Origin: Lederbergia panacisoli
GTDB taxonomy: Bacteria > Bacillota > Bacilli > Bacillales > Bacillaceae_C
Reading direction: 5' to 3'
DNA: 64,000 nucleotides
Assembly: GCF_024626525.1 (NCBI RefSeq)
Contig: NZ_JANJGU010000001.1
Span: 496,001-560,000, forward strand
Of the stretch, positions 1-10,770 are shown piece by piece (position 1 is the stretch's first letter; every line of letters starts with the position of its first letter). The position numbers and the translations under genes were made by a program. The notes below the pieces were generated by a model. It saw nothing but the letters and a program-made list of their open reading frames with translations, did no database searches and was not told the origin of the DNA.

Positions 1-1927
1 TCACAATTGTGTCATTTATAGAATAACCAACAATCGTCAATACTGCGGCAATAAACGTTAAATCTACTTCAAGCCTTGTTAAACTAAAGAAAGCAAGGAT
101 AAAAAAGGCATCATGTAGGAGACCAAGTACAGATGTAAGCCCCATTGCATATTCAAATCTAAGAGAAACATAAATAATAATCCCAATTGCTGCAATGATT
201 AGTGCTTTAAATGCATTCTTCACTAGTTCCTTACCAACAGTTGGCGAAACAGTACTTACATTCGGTTCGGTACCATATTTGTCCGAGAAATGTGTTTTCA
301 TCTTAGCAATTTCTGCTTTATTCAAAGGATCTTTATATCGTGCGACTCCGATCTCGTTGTTAGACCCCTTTAGTACAATATTTTCTGTTGGAAATCCGAT
401 TTCAGTTAACTCCGTTTTGACTTCTTCAGTTGTTAATGATTTTCCTGTACTAATTTCAACCATTGTACCACTTGAAAAGTCAATTCCAAGATTTAATCTA
501 AAAATCCCTAGTATAATAATTCCACTAACAATTAAAATAGTTGAAAATACATAGAATTTTTTACGATGCTTTACAAAATCAAACTTATCAAAGCGTGTCG
601 GTATATCATGGGTCGTCTTGTTGTCTGAAAGGGCATAGATTTGAGATTGCTTTATTCCGAACCAGCCTGGTTTATCCTTTAAGAAACGACTGTTCACCCA
701 TAATCCGAGCAAAAGTCTAGAACCATAAACAGCAGTCAAAAAGCTCATTAATATACTGATGATGAGCATTGTAGCAAACCCTTTAACAGAGCTTGTCCCA
801 AAATAGAATAAAACAGCACCCGCAAGCAATGTGGTAATGTTTGCATCAAATATGGCAACGAACGATGATTTATTCCCCGCGTCGAAAGCAGACTTAATCG
901 ATCTTCCTACTTTTATTTCTTCCTTTATTCGCTCATATGTTAATATATTTGCATCGACTGCCATACCAACCCCGAGAATTAAAGCGGCAATACCTGGCAA
1001 TGTCAATACACCATTCATTAAATCAAAAATTAGCAGAATTAAGTAGATGTAAATCGAAAGGGTAATTGTTGCAATAACCCCTGGAAAACGATAATAAGCT
1101 ATCATAAAGAGGAAAATAATCGCAATCCCCAAAATTCCTGCCTCTACTGTTTTATTTAGTGCCTGTTCCCCGAACTGTGCACCTACAGAAGTAGAATAAA
1201 CTTCTGTTAACTTAACAGGTAAAGCTCCGGCATTTAAAAGATTGGCCAAATTTTCAGCTTCTTGCTGTGTAAAATTTCCCTCTATTGTAACTTCAGTTGT
1301 ATTGAATACTTCATTTACATTTGGATTTGATAACATTTTGGGGTTGCCATTTACTAAGGCATCCTTGTAAGAATCGACCCCTTCTTCGAAATCAAGCCAG
1401 ATGACAAGCTGGTTATTCGGTGCCATGTCAACAATTTTCTTTGTAACATCTCTGAATTTTTTTCTTTCTTTTAATTCAACTGAAACAATCGGTTGATTAT
1501 TTCTTGATGAAATTGTTGCTTTAGCGCCGCCTTCTTTTAGATCTGTTCCTGAGAGCATGATGTTGTCATTGACATCACGGAAGGATAGCGTTGCTGTCGT
1601 ACCTAATGTTTCACGAGCTTGGTTTTGATCCTCTACACCAGGCAACTGCACCCTTATGCGATCTGTACCTTCAATTTGAATATTTGGTTCACTTACACCA
1701 ATGACGTTGATTCGATTATTAAGTGCCTGCGTTGTATGTACAAGAGTTTCCTTATCAATTTTTTGATTCTTGTCAACCGCTGTAACATCATATAAAACTT
1801 CAAAACCACCTTGAAGATCAAGCCCTAACTTAATTTTTTTCACGATAGGATTTGATGTAGTACCAATTAAACTTGCCATTAAAATGATAATAAGAAAAAA
1901 TGCGATAATTCTGCCTCGTTTAACCAT
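1..1927 (-). CDS. secDF: SecDF fused protein-export membrane protein, C-terminus outside the window
   Basis: Proton-driven accessory subunit of the Sec translocase that helps pull proteins out on the outer face of the membrane. I read an open frame of 642 codons with no stop to the window edge. It starts at an ATG with an AAGGGGGAAC ribosome site. It has an N-terminal membrane helix, the SecD D1 motif LGLDLQGG (residues 34-41), a large extracytoplasmic P1 region, and the membrane motif LGVGMAVDANILTYERI. A SecF half follows, with LGIDFSSG and ending at VGYSINDTIV. SecD and SecF are one polypeptide, as in Bacillus; the B. subtilis protein is about 737 residues, so roughly 95 are missing. It lies downstream of comN and has its own likely sigma-A promoter. 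Confidence 0.96.
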   Translation of the reverse strand, partial: MVKRGRIIAFFLIIILMASLIGTTSNPIVKKIKLGLDLQGGFEVLYDVTAVDKNQKIDKETLVHTTQALNNRINVIGVSEPNIQIEGTDRIRVQLPGVEDQNQARETLGTTATLSFRDVNDNIMLSGTDLKEGGAKATISSRNNQPIVSVELKERKKFRDVTKKIVDMAPNNQLVIWLDFEEGVDSYKDALVNGNPKMLSNPNVNEVFNTTEVTIEGNFTQQEAENLANLLNAGALPVKLTEVYSTSVGAQFGEQALNKTVEAGILGIAIIFLFMIAYYRFPGVIATITLSIYIYLILLIFDLMNGVLTLPGIAALILGVGMAVDANILTYERIKEEIKVGRSIKSAFDAGNKSSFVAIFDANITTLLAGAVLFYFGTSSVKGFATMLIISILMSFLTAVYGSRLLLGLWVNSRFLKDKPGWFGIKQSQIYALSDNKTTHDIPTRFDKFDFVKHRKKFYVFSTILIVSGIIILGIFRLNLGIDFSSGTMVEISTGKSLTTEEVKTELTEIGFPTENIVLKGSNNEIGVARYKDPLNKAEIAKMKTHFSDKYGTEPNVSTVSPTVGKELVKNAFKALIIAAIGIIIYVSLRFEYAMGLTSVLGLLHDAFFILAFFSLTRLEVDLTFIAAVLTIVGYSINDTIV

Positions 1928-1996
1928 TAAATATAGTTCCCCCTTGCGTTGATGAGCATAGAACGTATGCAGCAAGTACATTTTAAAAACATAACA

Positions 1997-2026
1997 AGTA
2001 TAAGCTAATAAAGATTACAGTGTCAA
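1997..2026 (-). promoter_or_regulatory. Candidate sigma-A promoter of secDF
   Basis: On the minus strand TTGACA (2026-2021) is followed after 18 bases by TATACT (2002-1997), about 70 bases before the secDF start. It lies in the gap between comN and secDF, so secDF can be transcribed independently. Prediction from consensus only. Confidence 0.6.
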
Positions 2027-2039
2027 TTTCACATTCTTT

Positions 2040-2348
2040 TTATTTTACTTGCAAAAGTTCCTGAAGTTCATCACTTTCAATATCAGAAAACCAATCTGGA
2101 GATTTAAAAGCCTCAACTGTGGCAAAATTCATAAATTCTCCAACCTTCATCGATAGAATATCGGAAACTAATTCGTAAATCCGAATTCCTTCCTTATGTT
2201 TTTTCCACTTTTTTTTCGTTAAAAAACTCCAAAGGTCTTCCGTTTTTACTTTGCCATACCCTAATACAGCAAATTCTTCGGCTTTACTAGTAAGTGCAGG
2301 TTCTAACATATGTAAATATGAATCATAAGGATGATGAGAAGTCTCCAT
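2040..2348 (-). CDS. comN: ComN-type post-transcriptional regulator
   Basis: Small soluble protein of 102 residues, charged and without membrane segments. Length, composition and position between spoVB and secDF match B. subtilis ComN (YrzD), known to promote comE mRNA accumulation and to interact with DivIVA. No catalytic motif is visible. The ATG has a moderate ribosome site, GGCGG. It is transcribed away from spoVB. Assignment rests on synteny plus general resemblance, so the competence role is inherited from the family, not shown here. Confidence 0.75.
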   Translation of the reverse strand: METSHHPYDSYLHMLEPALTSKAEEFAVLGYGKVKTEDLWSFLTKKKWKKHKEGIRIYELVSDILSMKVGEFMNFATVEAFKSPDWFSDIESDELQELLQVK

Positions 2349-2395
2349 GATTTAACCGCCTTCCAAATATTTTATCCTTCGTTATCGACAACTTG

Positions 2396-2425
2396 TCATG
2401 CTTTGTCCACTTCATTGCATATACT
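2396..2425 (+). promoter_or_regulatory. Possible sigma-E promoter of spoVB
   Basis: TCATGCT (2396-2402), 15 bases, then CATATACT (2418-2425), which matches seven of eight positions of the sigma-E -10 box CATACANT. The -35 match is weak. spoVB of B. subtilis is a mother-cell sigma-E gene, which fits. The start codon is about 45 bases downstream. Confidence 0.4.
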
Positions 2426-2469
2426 TCATTGTAATCGATTGATAGAGATTTGAGAAGGCAGGGAATAAA

Positions 2470-4017
2470 ATGACTAAGTTTCTAAGAGGAACAATCATAT
2501 TAATGGCTGCAGGATTAATCACGAGACTTCTTGGATTTATCAATAGAATTGTCATCGCAAGAATGATTGGGGCTGAGGGCGTAGGTTTATTTATGATGTC
2601 CTTCCCGACACTTATCCTAGTTATTACCTTAACGCAAATGGGATTACCTGTAGCGATTTCTAAAGCGGTCGCAGAGGCAGAAGCTAGGGGAGATAGAAAG
2701 AAAATCAAAAAAATCCTTGCTGTCTCACTGGCTGTTACTGGAACCTTATCACTCATTTTTACACCAGCCTTAATTTTTGCAGCACCATTTTTATCAAAAG
2801 CACTTTTTACGGACCCAAGAACATATTACCCCTTAGTTGCAATAGCTCCAATTATTCCGATCGTCGCCATCTCTTCTGTTATTAGGGGATACTTCCAAGG
2901 CAAGCAAAATATGAAACCTGCTGCAATTTCTCAAGTGATTGAGCAAATTGTCCGAATTGCTCTAATCGCAATTTTTGCTAAGAGATTTTTACCACTGGGA
3001 ATCGAATATGCGGCAGCTGCTGCAATGGTCGCTTCCGTCCTTGGTGAACTAGCCTCTTTAGGCTATTTATTTATGATGTTTAAAGTAAAGAAGAAGTTCC
3101 CGATTAGAAAAAACTTTTTCAAATCAGTTAAAGCAGGCGGAAAAACGTTAAAGGAGTTAATGGATGTAGCTCTACCTACGACAGGAAGTAGAATGATTGG
3201 ATCGCTCGCCTGGTTTTTTGAACCAATTGTCGTTTCCCATAGTTTACTACTTGCGGGCATTGCAGCCGGGGTTGCAACGAAGCAATATGGGTTGTTAACC
3301 GGATTTGCATTGCCTTTACTTATGCTCCCATCCTTTATTACCCATTCGCTTTCAACATCGCTTGTTCCGGCCATTAGTGAAGCAAATGCAAATCGAAATT
3401 ATAAACTAGTTGAGCATAGACTGCAGCAGGCATTAAGATTCGCTCTCCTTACGGGTGGACTAGCCGTTGTCGTTTTATATGTATTTGCCAAACCACTCAT
3501 GACTTTAATGTATGGAGCACCAACTGGTTTTGAATTTATTAGATTAATTGCCCCTTTCTTTATTTTTTATTACTACCAGGGGCCATTGCAGGCTATTCTC
3601 CAAGCGTTGGATTTGGCCAGTGCAGCTATGATTAATAGCCTAATAGGGGCTGTTCTTAAAATTGCAGTTATTTTCGTTCTCGCATCTCAGCCACAATTCG
3701 GAATTAATGGTGCTGCCCTTGGAATAGCCGCTGGAACTGTATTAGTTACGATGCTCCATTTTGCCACGGTTTTGAAAAAAATTCAATTTTCGATTTATTT
3801 ATTGGACTATGGAAAATTCATAGTCGCTACAGTTCTGTCCGGTATCGCTGGGACAATTTATTACAAAAATACATTAATTGAAAGCCATGAGTTAGTTCGC
3901 CTTCTTATAGGCATCGGGGTTATTACTTTTTCATATATTCTACTTTCCATTTTGTTTAAGTTATTAACCAAAAACGATTTATTAAGAATTCCTATCATCA
4001 ACCGATTCATTCGTTAA
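2470..4017 (+). CDS. spoVB: Stage V sporulation protein B, MOP-superfamily lipid flippase
   Basis: Polytopic membrane protein of 515 residues (B. subtilis SpoVB is about 518) with the oligosaccharidyl-lipid flippase fold. It is thought to move lipid-linked peptidoglycan precursors across the membrane during spore cortex synthesis. About 14 hydrophobic segments are visible, and the N-terminus has the family pattern MTKFLRGTIILMAAGLITRL. A GAGAAGGCAGGGA ribosome site precedes the ATG. The stop codon abuts the stop of the convergent DUF421 gene with no bases between and no hairpin, so the two transcripts probably overlap. Confidence 0.93.
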   Translation: MTKFLRGTIILMAAGLITRLLGFINRIVIARMIGAEGVGLFMMSFPTLILVITLTQMGLPVAISKAVAEAEARGDRKKIKKILAVSLAVTGTLSLIFTPALIFAAPFLSKALFTDPRTYYPLVAIAPIIPIVAISSVIRGYFQGKQNMKPAAISQVIEQIVRIALIAIFAKRFLPLGIEYAAAAAMVASVLGELASLGYLFMMFKVKKKFPIRKNFFKSVKAGGKTLKELMDVALPTTGSRMIGSLAWFFEPIVVSHSLLLAGIAAGVATKQYGLLTGFALPLLMLPSFITHSLSTSLVPAISEANANRNYKLVEHRLQQALRFALLTGGLAVVVLYVFAKPLMTLMYGAPTGFEFIRLIAPFFIFYYYQGPLQAILQALDLASAAMINSLIGAVLKIAVIFVLASQPQFGINGAALGIAAGTVLVTMLHFATVLKKIQFSIYLLDYGKFIVATVLSGIAGTIYYKNTLIESHELVRLLIGIGVITFSYILLSILFKLLTKNDLLRIPIINRFIR

Positions 4018-4668
4018 TTATTTTGGATCGATATAATCTACAAAGAACTTTCCATCTTGAAAACTACAAAAAGATATTTGATCTATTTCATTATGACCAC
4101 GTTCATCTAGTTCTTTTCTAAGCCAAGTTTCATCTTTTTGCAATTCATCCAAATGATCTTGCTGAATTTTTCCATTTAAAATGATTGGAAGGGTGTACGT
4201 TGCCGTTTTCTTATTATTTGATTTTTTAATAATTGATAGCTCTCCGGAAGTTTCTAGGATGGCGAATTCGACATCGGCAATATTCGTTATATCTTTTGTT
4301 CTAAGCTGCATCAGTAAATCGTCAAAATTATACCGTAGCTTTTTCATCATATTCTCATCTATTTTGCCGTTTTTTATTATTAATGATGGTTTCCCGTCAA
4401 GGATTTTTCTAAACTTTCTACTCTTTAATGATAAAAAAGCCATAAGCATTTGAATTAACATAAGCACAGCCATCGGAATTATCGTATGAAGAATGGGATC
4501 TTTATGTTGTTCAATAGCGATAACCGCCATTTCACCCAGCATAATAAATACAACAAGATCCAGTACACTTAACTCTCCTATTTCTCGTTTACCCATAACC
4601 CTGAAAATCACAAGAATTACTGCATACAAAAGAATTGTACGTAAAATGATGATTAAGAAATTTTCCAT
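4018..4668 (-). CDS. yrbG: DUF421 (YetF/YrbG-type) membrane protein
   Basis: 216 residues. Three hydrophobic segments occupy residues 1-80, followed by a soluble DUF421-type region. Recognisable features are FRVMGKREIGELSVLDLVVF near residue 22 and the second conserved block around GKPSLIIKNGKI. Members are widespread in spore formers and several have been linked to spore properties, but the molecular function is not settled. Placement between spoVB and yrzE matches yrbG of B. subtilis. Good ribosome site AGGAGGAAAAAAGG before ATG. Confidence 0.85.
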   Translation of the reverse strand: MENFLIIILRTILLYAVILVIFRVMGKREIGELSVLDLVVFIMLGEMAVIAIEQHKDPILHTIIPMAVLMLIQMLMAFLSLKSRKFRKILDGKPSLIIKNGKIDENMMKKLRYNFDDLLMQLRTKDITNIADVEFAILETSGELSIIKKSNNKKTATYTLPIILNGKIQQDHLDELQKDETWLRKELDERGHNEIDQISFCSFQDGKFFVDYIDPK

Positions 4669-4813
4669 ATCCTTTTTTCCTCCTCTTCATAGCACATTTT
4701 AGTATGCCCTATTAAATGAGAAAAATTGAGGAAAAATCATTCTAAAAACAAAGTAAGTGAATAAGCATGTACAGAGATGAGTCAGTCAGGAAACAAGGAA
4801 GGAGTGCATAAAT

Positions 4814-5200
4814 ATAGAAGCAAAAAAATTTGGAGTTTCTATTCTTTATGGAGTCATTGCTATTTTACTTTTAGGTGTTGTTACAAGCTTGATATTTTCC
4901 CTTATCTTACAATTTACTGAGACCCAGGAAAAGTCTATCAACTTGCTGATCACAATCATTTCCTTTCTCTCAGTGTTTGCAGGTGGGTTTATATGTGGGG
5001 GAAAAGGAAAACAAAAAGGCTGGTTAATAGGAGGAGCTACTGGACTCGTTTATAGTCTACTAATATTGATGTACCAGTTTTTAGGTCATAGCTCATTATT
5101 TTCTCTCGAACAACTGGTATACCATATTTGTTATATTTTAACAGCTATGATGGGAGGAGTTTTAGGCGTAAATATATTATCCGGACCCGTTCATAACTAA
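4814..5200 (+). CDS. yrzE: YrzE-type (TIGR04086) four-helix membrane protein with a probable ATA start
   Basis: About 128 residues with four hydrophobic segments and a glycine-rich turn (GGFICGGKGK). Position between yrbG and yajC matches B. subtilis yrzE; function unknown. The frame opens after a TGA at 4778. Between there and 4889 there is no in-frame ATG, GTG or TTG. The TTG at 4889 would cut off the first membrane helix and has no ribosome site. A strong site AGGAAGGAG (4796-4804) sits nine bases before an in-frame ATA at 4814, giving MEAKKFGVSILYG as N-terminus, so I take ATA as the start. A sequencing or assembly error changing ATG to ATA is the alternative. Confidence 0.7.
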   Translation: MEAKKFGVSILYGVIAILLLGVVTSLIFSLILQFTETQEKSINLLITIISFLSVFAGGFICGGKGKQKGWLIGGATGLVYSLLILMYQFLGHSSLFSLEQLVYHICYILTAMMGGVLGVNILSGPVHN

Positions 5201-5215
5201 AAAAGATCCATAAAA

Positions 5216-5262
5216 AGAAAGAAGCTGTCAATTTCATTGACTCGCTTCTTTTCGTTTTTTAT
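5216..5262 (+). terminator. Rho-independent terminator of yrzE
   Basis: Interrupted stem GAAGC..GTCAAT / ATTGAC..GCTTC with a three-base loop, followed by TTTTCGTTTTTTAT on the plus strand. Confidence 0.75.
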
Positions 5263-5265
5263 CAT

Positions 5266-5418
5266 TGTCTAGCTACAGCGCCTATCGACTGGTGGATTTC
5301 TACTTCCCTTCCTACGATAAGTCAACATCAATTTGTCCTTTCGGACTCATTGTGTTTCCTTTATCTCGTCAGGGAATACGAAATCCATACGTCGATTGGC
5401 AAGTCGCTTTCGCTTTTC
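5266..5418 (+). repeat. Structured intergenic repeat, family A, single copy
   Basis: Begins TGTCTAGCTACAGCGCCTAT and ends with GTCGAT...GTCGCTTTCGCTTTTC, the same ends as the elements at 43430-44426 and 48366-48541. Within it GGATTTC pairs with a distant GAAATCC, and ATCGAC pairs with GTCGAT, so it folds into a long hairpin. It fills the gap between yrzE and the end of yajC. Confidence 0.8.
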
Positions 5419-5421
5419 GTT

Positions 5422-5694
5422 TTAATTCCCACTAACGGACTCGGTTACATCGCGAACAGCAGCACGATCATATGTAAGCCTGCTTCCATCCCCACATTTA
5501 ATGACGATTTTTCCTTCGTCAATCGCATCAACAATACCATGAAGGCCGCCAATTGTGACGATCTTGTCCCCTTTTTGCAAACTGCTTTGCATGTTTTGAA
5601 CCGCTTTTTGCCGCTTTTGGTTTGGTCTTATTAGTAAGAAATAAAACAATACAAACATTAAAATAAACGGTGATAAGCCTAATAAAGTTTCCAT
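5422..5694 (-). CDS. yajC: Preprotein translocase subunit YajC
   Basis: 90-residue YajC, the small single-span membrane partner of SecDF. The hydrophobic helix PFILMFVLFYFLLIRPNQK spans residues 8-26, followed by the conserved KRQKAVQNMQSSLQKGDKIV and a small soluble domain. The start METLLGLSP is chosen because TAAAGGAGGGAAACTT lies just before it; the frame continues upstream only as a chance extension into tgt. It is transcribed in line with tgt. Confidence 0.93.
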   Translation of the reverse strand: METLLGLSPFILMFVLFYFLLIRPNQKRQKAVQNMQSSLQKGDKIVTIGGLHGIVDAIDEGKIVIKCGDGSRLTYDRAAVRDVTESVSGN

Positions 5695-5725
5695 TTTAAG
5701 TTTCCCTCCTTTAAACGATAAGTTA

Positions 5726-7069
<1,344 letters not shown>

Positions 7070-8095
7070 CTATATAATTAACATTGCATCTCCAAAACTA
7101 AAGAAACGATATCGCTCTTCAACAGCTTCGTTATATGCATGGAGTACAGGCTCACGTCCAGCTAGAGCACTGACAAGCATTATTAATGTGGACATCGGCA
7201 AATGAAAATTTGTAATCATTCCGTTAATTGCCTTAAAGGTATAGCCTGGATAAATGAATATATCCGTCCAACCACTGCCCGGATTAAAATAACCATCACG
7301 ATCTGCAATCGTTTCTAACGTTCTTGTCGAAGTAGTCCCAACTGAAATGATGCGGCCACCTTGTTTCTTTACCTCGTTTAACAAAGAAGCTGTCTCCTCT
7401 GAAATACTATAATATTCCGAGTGCATGTCGTGTTCATCGATATTTTCGACACTGACCGGTCTAAAAGTCCCGAGTCCAACATGGAGCGTAATAAAGGCGA
7501 TTTTAATACCTTGTTCTTGAATTTCCTCCAGAAGTTCTTCTGTAAAATGAAGCCCCGCTGTAGGCGCTGCAGCAGAACCGCGCTCTTTTGCATAAACAGT
7601 TTGATATCTGTCCTGATCCTCTAATTGCTCCTTAATATATGGCGGTAAAGGCATTTTTCCTAGAGAATCAAGAATTTCATAAAATATACCCTCGTATTGA
7701 AACTCTAGAATCCTTCCTCCATGCTCCTTTTCCTCTATACAAATTGCATTCAGCTTTCCATCTCCAAATGAAATCGTTGTTCCCTTTTTCACTCTTTTTG
7801 CCGGTTTAACGAGGGTTTCCCACTTATCACCTTCCACTTGCTTAAGTAAGAGCACCTCAATTTTTGCACCTGTTTCAAGCTTTGAGCCGAGTAATCTAGC
7901 CGGCAAAACTTTTGTATCATTTAATACAAGACAATCGCCTTTTTGTAAATAATTTAAAATATGATTAAATGTATCATGCTTTATTTTACCTGTCTCTTTA
8001 TCAAGTACCATCAACCTGCTAGATGCACGGTTTTTGAGTGGTACTTGAGCGATTAATTCCTCAGGCAGCTCAAAATTAAACATTTCAACTTTCAC
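7070..8095 (-). CDS. queA: S-adenosylmethionine:tRNA ribosyltransferase-isomerase
   Basis: Transfers the ribosyl group of S-adenosylmethionine to preQ1 in tRNA, forming epoxyqueuosine. 341 residues, typical. N-terminal [13 protein letters not shown], then [26 protein letters not shown] and the C-terminal [19 protein letters not shown] are family signatures. The start is GTG. The preceding DUF2905 stop overlaps it by one base (TAGTG), so the two genes are translationally coupled. Part of the ruvA-ruvB-DUF2905-queA-tgt-yajC run. Confidence 0.96.
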   Translation of the reverse strand: MKVEMFNFELPEELIAQVPLKNRASSRLMVLDKETGKIKHDTFNHILNYLQKGDCLVLNDTKVLPARLLGSKLETGAKIEVLLLKQVEGDKWETLVKPAKRVKKGTTISFGDGKLNAICIEEKEHGGRILEFQYEGIFYEILDSLGKMPLPPYIKEQLEDQDRYQTVYAKERGSAAAPTAGLHFTEELLEEIQEQGIKIAFITLHVGLGTFRPVSVENIDEHDMHSEYYSISEETASLLNEVKKQGGRIISVGTTSTRTLETIADRDGYFNPGSGWTDIFIYPGYTFKAINGMITNFHLPMSTLIMLVSALAGREPVLHAYNEAVEERYRFFSFGDAMLII

Positions 8096-8304
8096 TATTT
8101 CCCAAGCCTCCCAACAACATACAAAACTGCTGTTAAAATAATACTAATAATGATGGAAGTCATCATTGGAAAGTAAAAGGTTGTATTGCCTTTTTTAACA
8201 ATAATATCACCTGGTAATTTTCCGATTTTCACAAACTGTATGAAAAAGCCCACTAAAAAAATAGCCGCTCCGATTACCATCAACAGCTTGGACATACCGC
8301 TCAT
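8095..8304 (-). CDS. DUF2905 small membrane protein
   Basis: 69 residues with two membrane helices separated by [19 protein letters not shown], the DUF2905 signature. It starts inside the end of ruvB (4-base ATGA overlap) and overlaps the queA start by one base. Function unknown. The gene commonly sits between ruvB and queA in Bacillaceae relatives. Confidence 0.85.
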   Translation of the reverse strand: MSGMSKLLMVIGAAIFLVGFFIQFVKIGKLPGDIIVKKGNTTFYFPMMTSIIISIILTAVLYVVGRLGK

Positions 8305-9302
8305 TTACCAGGTACCTCCATTTTAAAATGTTCATATACAAGAGTAGTAACGATTCTGCCTCGTGGTGTCCTTTGCAGAAAACCTATTTGTAATAAATAT
8401 GGTTCATATACGTCCTCAATAGTAGTCGCTTCTTCTCCTATACTAGCAGCTATCGTGTCAATGCCAACTGGACCACCTCTAAATCTTTCAATCATTCCAA
8501 TCAAAAGTTTATGGTCAATATTATCCAAACCGAGCCTATCCACTTGCAACAGTTCGAGCGCCTCATCTGCTAGAGTAAAGGTAATAATTCCATCCCCTCT
8601 AACTTGTGCAAAATCCCTTACCCTTCTTAGTAGTCTATTGGCGATTCTAGGGGTTCCCCGCGAACGGCGTGCAATTTCAACCGCGGCATTCCAATCAATA
8701 TCTGTTTCTAATATTTGTGCAGTTCTTACAACAATATCTGTTAGCTGCTCTTCATTATAATATTCAAGCCTGCTCAACACACCAAAACGATCTCTAAGAG
8801 GCGCAGATACTGCTCCTGCACGAGTAGTAGCCCCGACTAGAGTAAATGGGGGAAGATCAAGTCTTACTGATCTTGATTCTGGCCCTTTTCCAATAACTAT
8901 ATCTAAGCAGTAATCCTCCATTGCTGGATATAACACTTCTTCAATCGCTCTTGGCAATCGATGAATTTCATCAATAAATAATACTTCACCTGGCTCTAAA
9001 GAAGTTAATATTGCCGCGAGATCGCCAGGACGTTCAATTGCTGGTCCCGAAGTTGTTCTTACATTTACACCCATTTCATTGGCGATGACAACAGCTAAAG
9101 TTGTTTTCCCAAGACCTGGAGGTCCGTATAAAAGAACGTGATCCAAGGTTTCCTTTCTCATCTTCGCTGCTTTAATAAATACAGCCAAGTTGCTTTTAAT
9201 TTTATCCTGGCCAATATATTGAGATAACCTTTGCGGGCGGAGACTTTGCTCGAATGAAAGATCATTACCCATTGCTTCGCTCGATAGCACTCTTTCTTCC
9301 AT
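8301..9302 (-). CDS. ruvB: Holliday junction branch-migration ATPase RuvB
   Basis: Hexameric AAA+ motor that drives branch migration with RuvA. 333 residues. Walker [10 protein letters not shown] (60-68), Walker [10 protein letters not shown], sensor GATTRAG, arginine finger region APLRDRFG, and a C-terminal winged-helix region containing [13 protein letters not shown]. Lies 19 bases downstream of ruvA in the same direction and overlaps the next gene by four bases. Confidence 0.97.
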   Translation of the reverse strand: MEERVLSSEAMGNDLSFEQSLRPQRLSQYIGQDKIKSNLAVFIKAAKMRKETLDHVLLYGPPGLGKTTLAVVIANEMGVNVRTTSGPAIERPGDLAAILTSLEPGEVLFIDEIHRLPRAIEEVLYPAMEDYCLDIVIGKGPESRSVRLDLPPFTLVGATTRAGAVSAPLRDRFGVLSRLEYYNEEQLTDIVVRTAQILETDIDWNAAVEIARRSRGTPRIANRLLRRVRDFAQVRGDGIITFTLADEALELLQVDRLGLDNIDHKLLIGMIERFRGGPVGIDTIAASIGEEATTIEDVYEPYLLQIGFLQRTPRGRIVTTLVYEHFKMEVPGK

Positions 9303-9321
9303 TCCTTCTACATCCCTTCTA

Positions 9322-9939
9322 TTACGTCATTAGCATTTGTAATGCTTGTTTAATATATTGATCTGTTGTCATTTCTTTATCTTCTAGTTTCGGAGCAATT
9401 TTCTTTAATTCACGATCTGAATATCCGAGGGCAGAAAGTGCGAGCAATGCTTCCTCAAGCGCTTCATTCATTTCATTTTTAACAGATATTGAGTTCGTTT
9501 TTTCTTCTGTAAAAAGATTAGGAGTCTCGTCATATACTATATCCTGCAACTTCCCCTTAAGATCAAGGATCATTTGTCTAGCCGTTTTTTTGCCGACACC
9601 AGGGAATTTTACTAAAAATTTCTCATCTTCATTTTCAATGGCACGGATTACTTGAGTTGGTTCGCCATACGCAAGGATAGCTAAAGCACCCTTTGGCCCT
9701 ATTCCAGACACTCCGATTAATTTCCTAAACATCAACTTCTCTTCCATCGTTGCAAAACCATATAGAGCGATAATATCTTCCCTGACATGTTGATATGTAT
9801 AAATAATTGTTTGAATTCCTTGTTTGTTAGAAAACACATATGGATTTGGCGTTAAAACTTGATAACCAATACCATTATTTTCAATGACGATATATTCAGG
9901 GCCCGTATGCTCTATTGAGCCTTTTATGTATTCGTACAA
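9322..9939 (-). CDS. ruvA: Holliday junction-binding protein RuvA
   Basis: Junction-binding subunit that loads RuvB. 205 residues: N-terminal OB fold ([20 protein letters not shown]), helix-hairpin-helix motifs around [14 protein letters not shown] and [20 protein letters not shown], and a C-terminal three-helix domain that contacts RuvB ([16 protein letters not shown]). First gene of the leftward ruvAB-queA-tgt-yajC group. Confidence 0.97.
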   Translation of the reverse strand: MYEYIKGSIEHTGPEYIVIENNGIGYQVLTPNPYVFSNKQGIQTIIYTYQHVREDIIALYGFATMEEKLMFRKLIGVSGIGPKGALAILAYGEPTQVIRAIENEDEKFLVKFPGVGKKTARQMILDLKGKLQDIVYDETPNLFTEEKTNSISVKNEMNEALEEALLALSALGYSDRELKKIAPKLEDKEMTTDQYIKQALQMLMT

Positions 9940-10019
9940 TGTCTTCTCTCCTCTTTCATGCTATCCATCATTGTATCATAAAATTCATTGCCGTTTATAT
10001 TAAAAAACTCATGATTCGT

Positions 10020-10045
10020 GTTTAGTTTGATGTATGTATGGGTAT
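10020..10045 (+). promoter_or_regulatory. Sigma-B-type general stress promoter
   Basis: GTTTAG (10020-10025), 14 bases, GGGTAT (10040-10045): a near-perfect sigma-B promoter (consensus GTTTAA-N12-15-GGGTAT), 90 bases before the stress-protein start. Confidence 0.8.
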
Positions 10046-10134
10046 TGTTAATTCAACATTGAATATTGCTTTATGAATTGTTCCGTATTTACTGCAAATA
10101 TTGGCCTATACTTCTTAATAGGAGGAATTCAGTC

Positions 10135-10716
10135 ATGAAAAAAAATGTTGTCGGTGTCTTTGTATCTAGCTTTGAAGCATTACGTACAATAAATTCGATG
10201 AAAGATGACGGAATTGACAAAAGCCATATTTACGTCATAGCCCATGATGATTATGAAACTAGAATGATTGAAGAAAAAGCTGGAGTGGCGGTAGACCAAT
10301 CAATTGCAGACGAAGAAAATCGTGGATTTTGGAATGAATTAAAATCCTTCTTTACTGGAAACTCTAGTGAATACTCCGCTTACTCTGATTACCTGCTTGG
10401 TTTAGGAATGACACAATATGATGTAGAGCAATATGCAAAAGAAGTGGAAAGTGGAAAAATTCTAGTCCTTGTAGATAGTGAATATGATGAAGGGAGAACA
10501 GGTGTTTTAACATCTGAGAATATCTCTGAAAGAACACATGCTGTAGAACGCCATATGGCAACTGAGGATGATCTTTTACAAGATTCCGGAAACACAATCC
10601 AAGAAAATACTGACTTAGATAAAGAGGCGCTTCGTCATTCACTATTAACATCAGAAAACAAAGAGATTCGCAAGAAAGAATATGAAGAAGAAGAAAATCC
10701 GTTTTATAATCAATAA
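10135..10716 (+). CDS. YflT-domain general stress protein
   Basis: 193 residues, soluble, acidic. The N-terminal ~110 residues have the YflT (heat-induced stress protein) fold pattern, including VVGVFVSSFEALRTINSMKD and GIDKSHIYVIAHDD. The charged C-terminal tail has no recognisable domain. Members are general-stress proteins of unknown biochemical role. The start is the ATG after GGAGGAATTCAGTC. The sigma-B-type promoter just upstream supports stress induction. It lies alone between divergent ruvA and convergent bofC, so the operon is single-gene. Confidence 0.85.
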   Translation: MKKNVVGVFVSSFEALRTINSMKDDGIDKSHIYVIAHDDYETRMIEEKAGVAVDQSIADEENRGFWNELKSFFTGNSSEYSAYSDYLLGLGMTQYDVEQYAKEVESGKILVLVDSEYDEGRTGVLTSENISERTHAVERHMATEDDLLQDSGNTIQENTDLDKEALRHSLLTSENKEIRKKEYEEEENPFYNQ

Positions 10717-10730
10717 TAGTTAGTAATATA

Positions 10731-10770
10731 AAAATGAGAAAAAGCCATTATTTCGGCCTTTTCTCATTTT
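10731..10770. terminator. Bidirectional terminator between the stress gene and bofC
   Basis: AAAATGAGAAAA..GCC / GGC..TTTTCTCATTTT, a 15-pair stem with A and T runs on both sides. It overlaps the bofC stop codon. Confidence 0.85.

Noticed and set aside
4889-5200. TTG at 4889 as the yrzE start
   Set aside because: No ribosome site, and it would remove the first membrane helix that continues upstream in frame.
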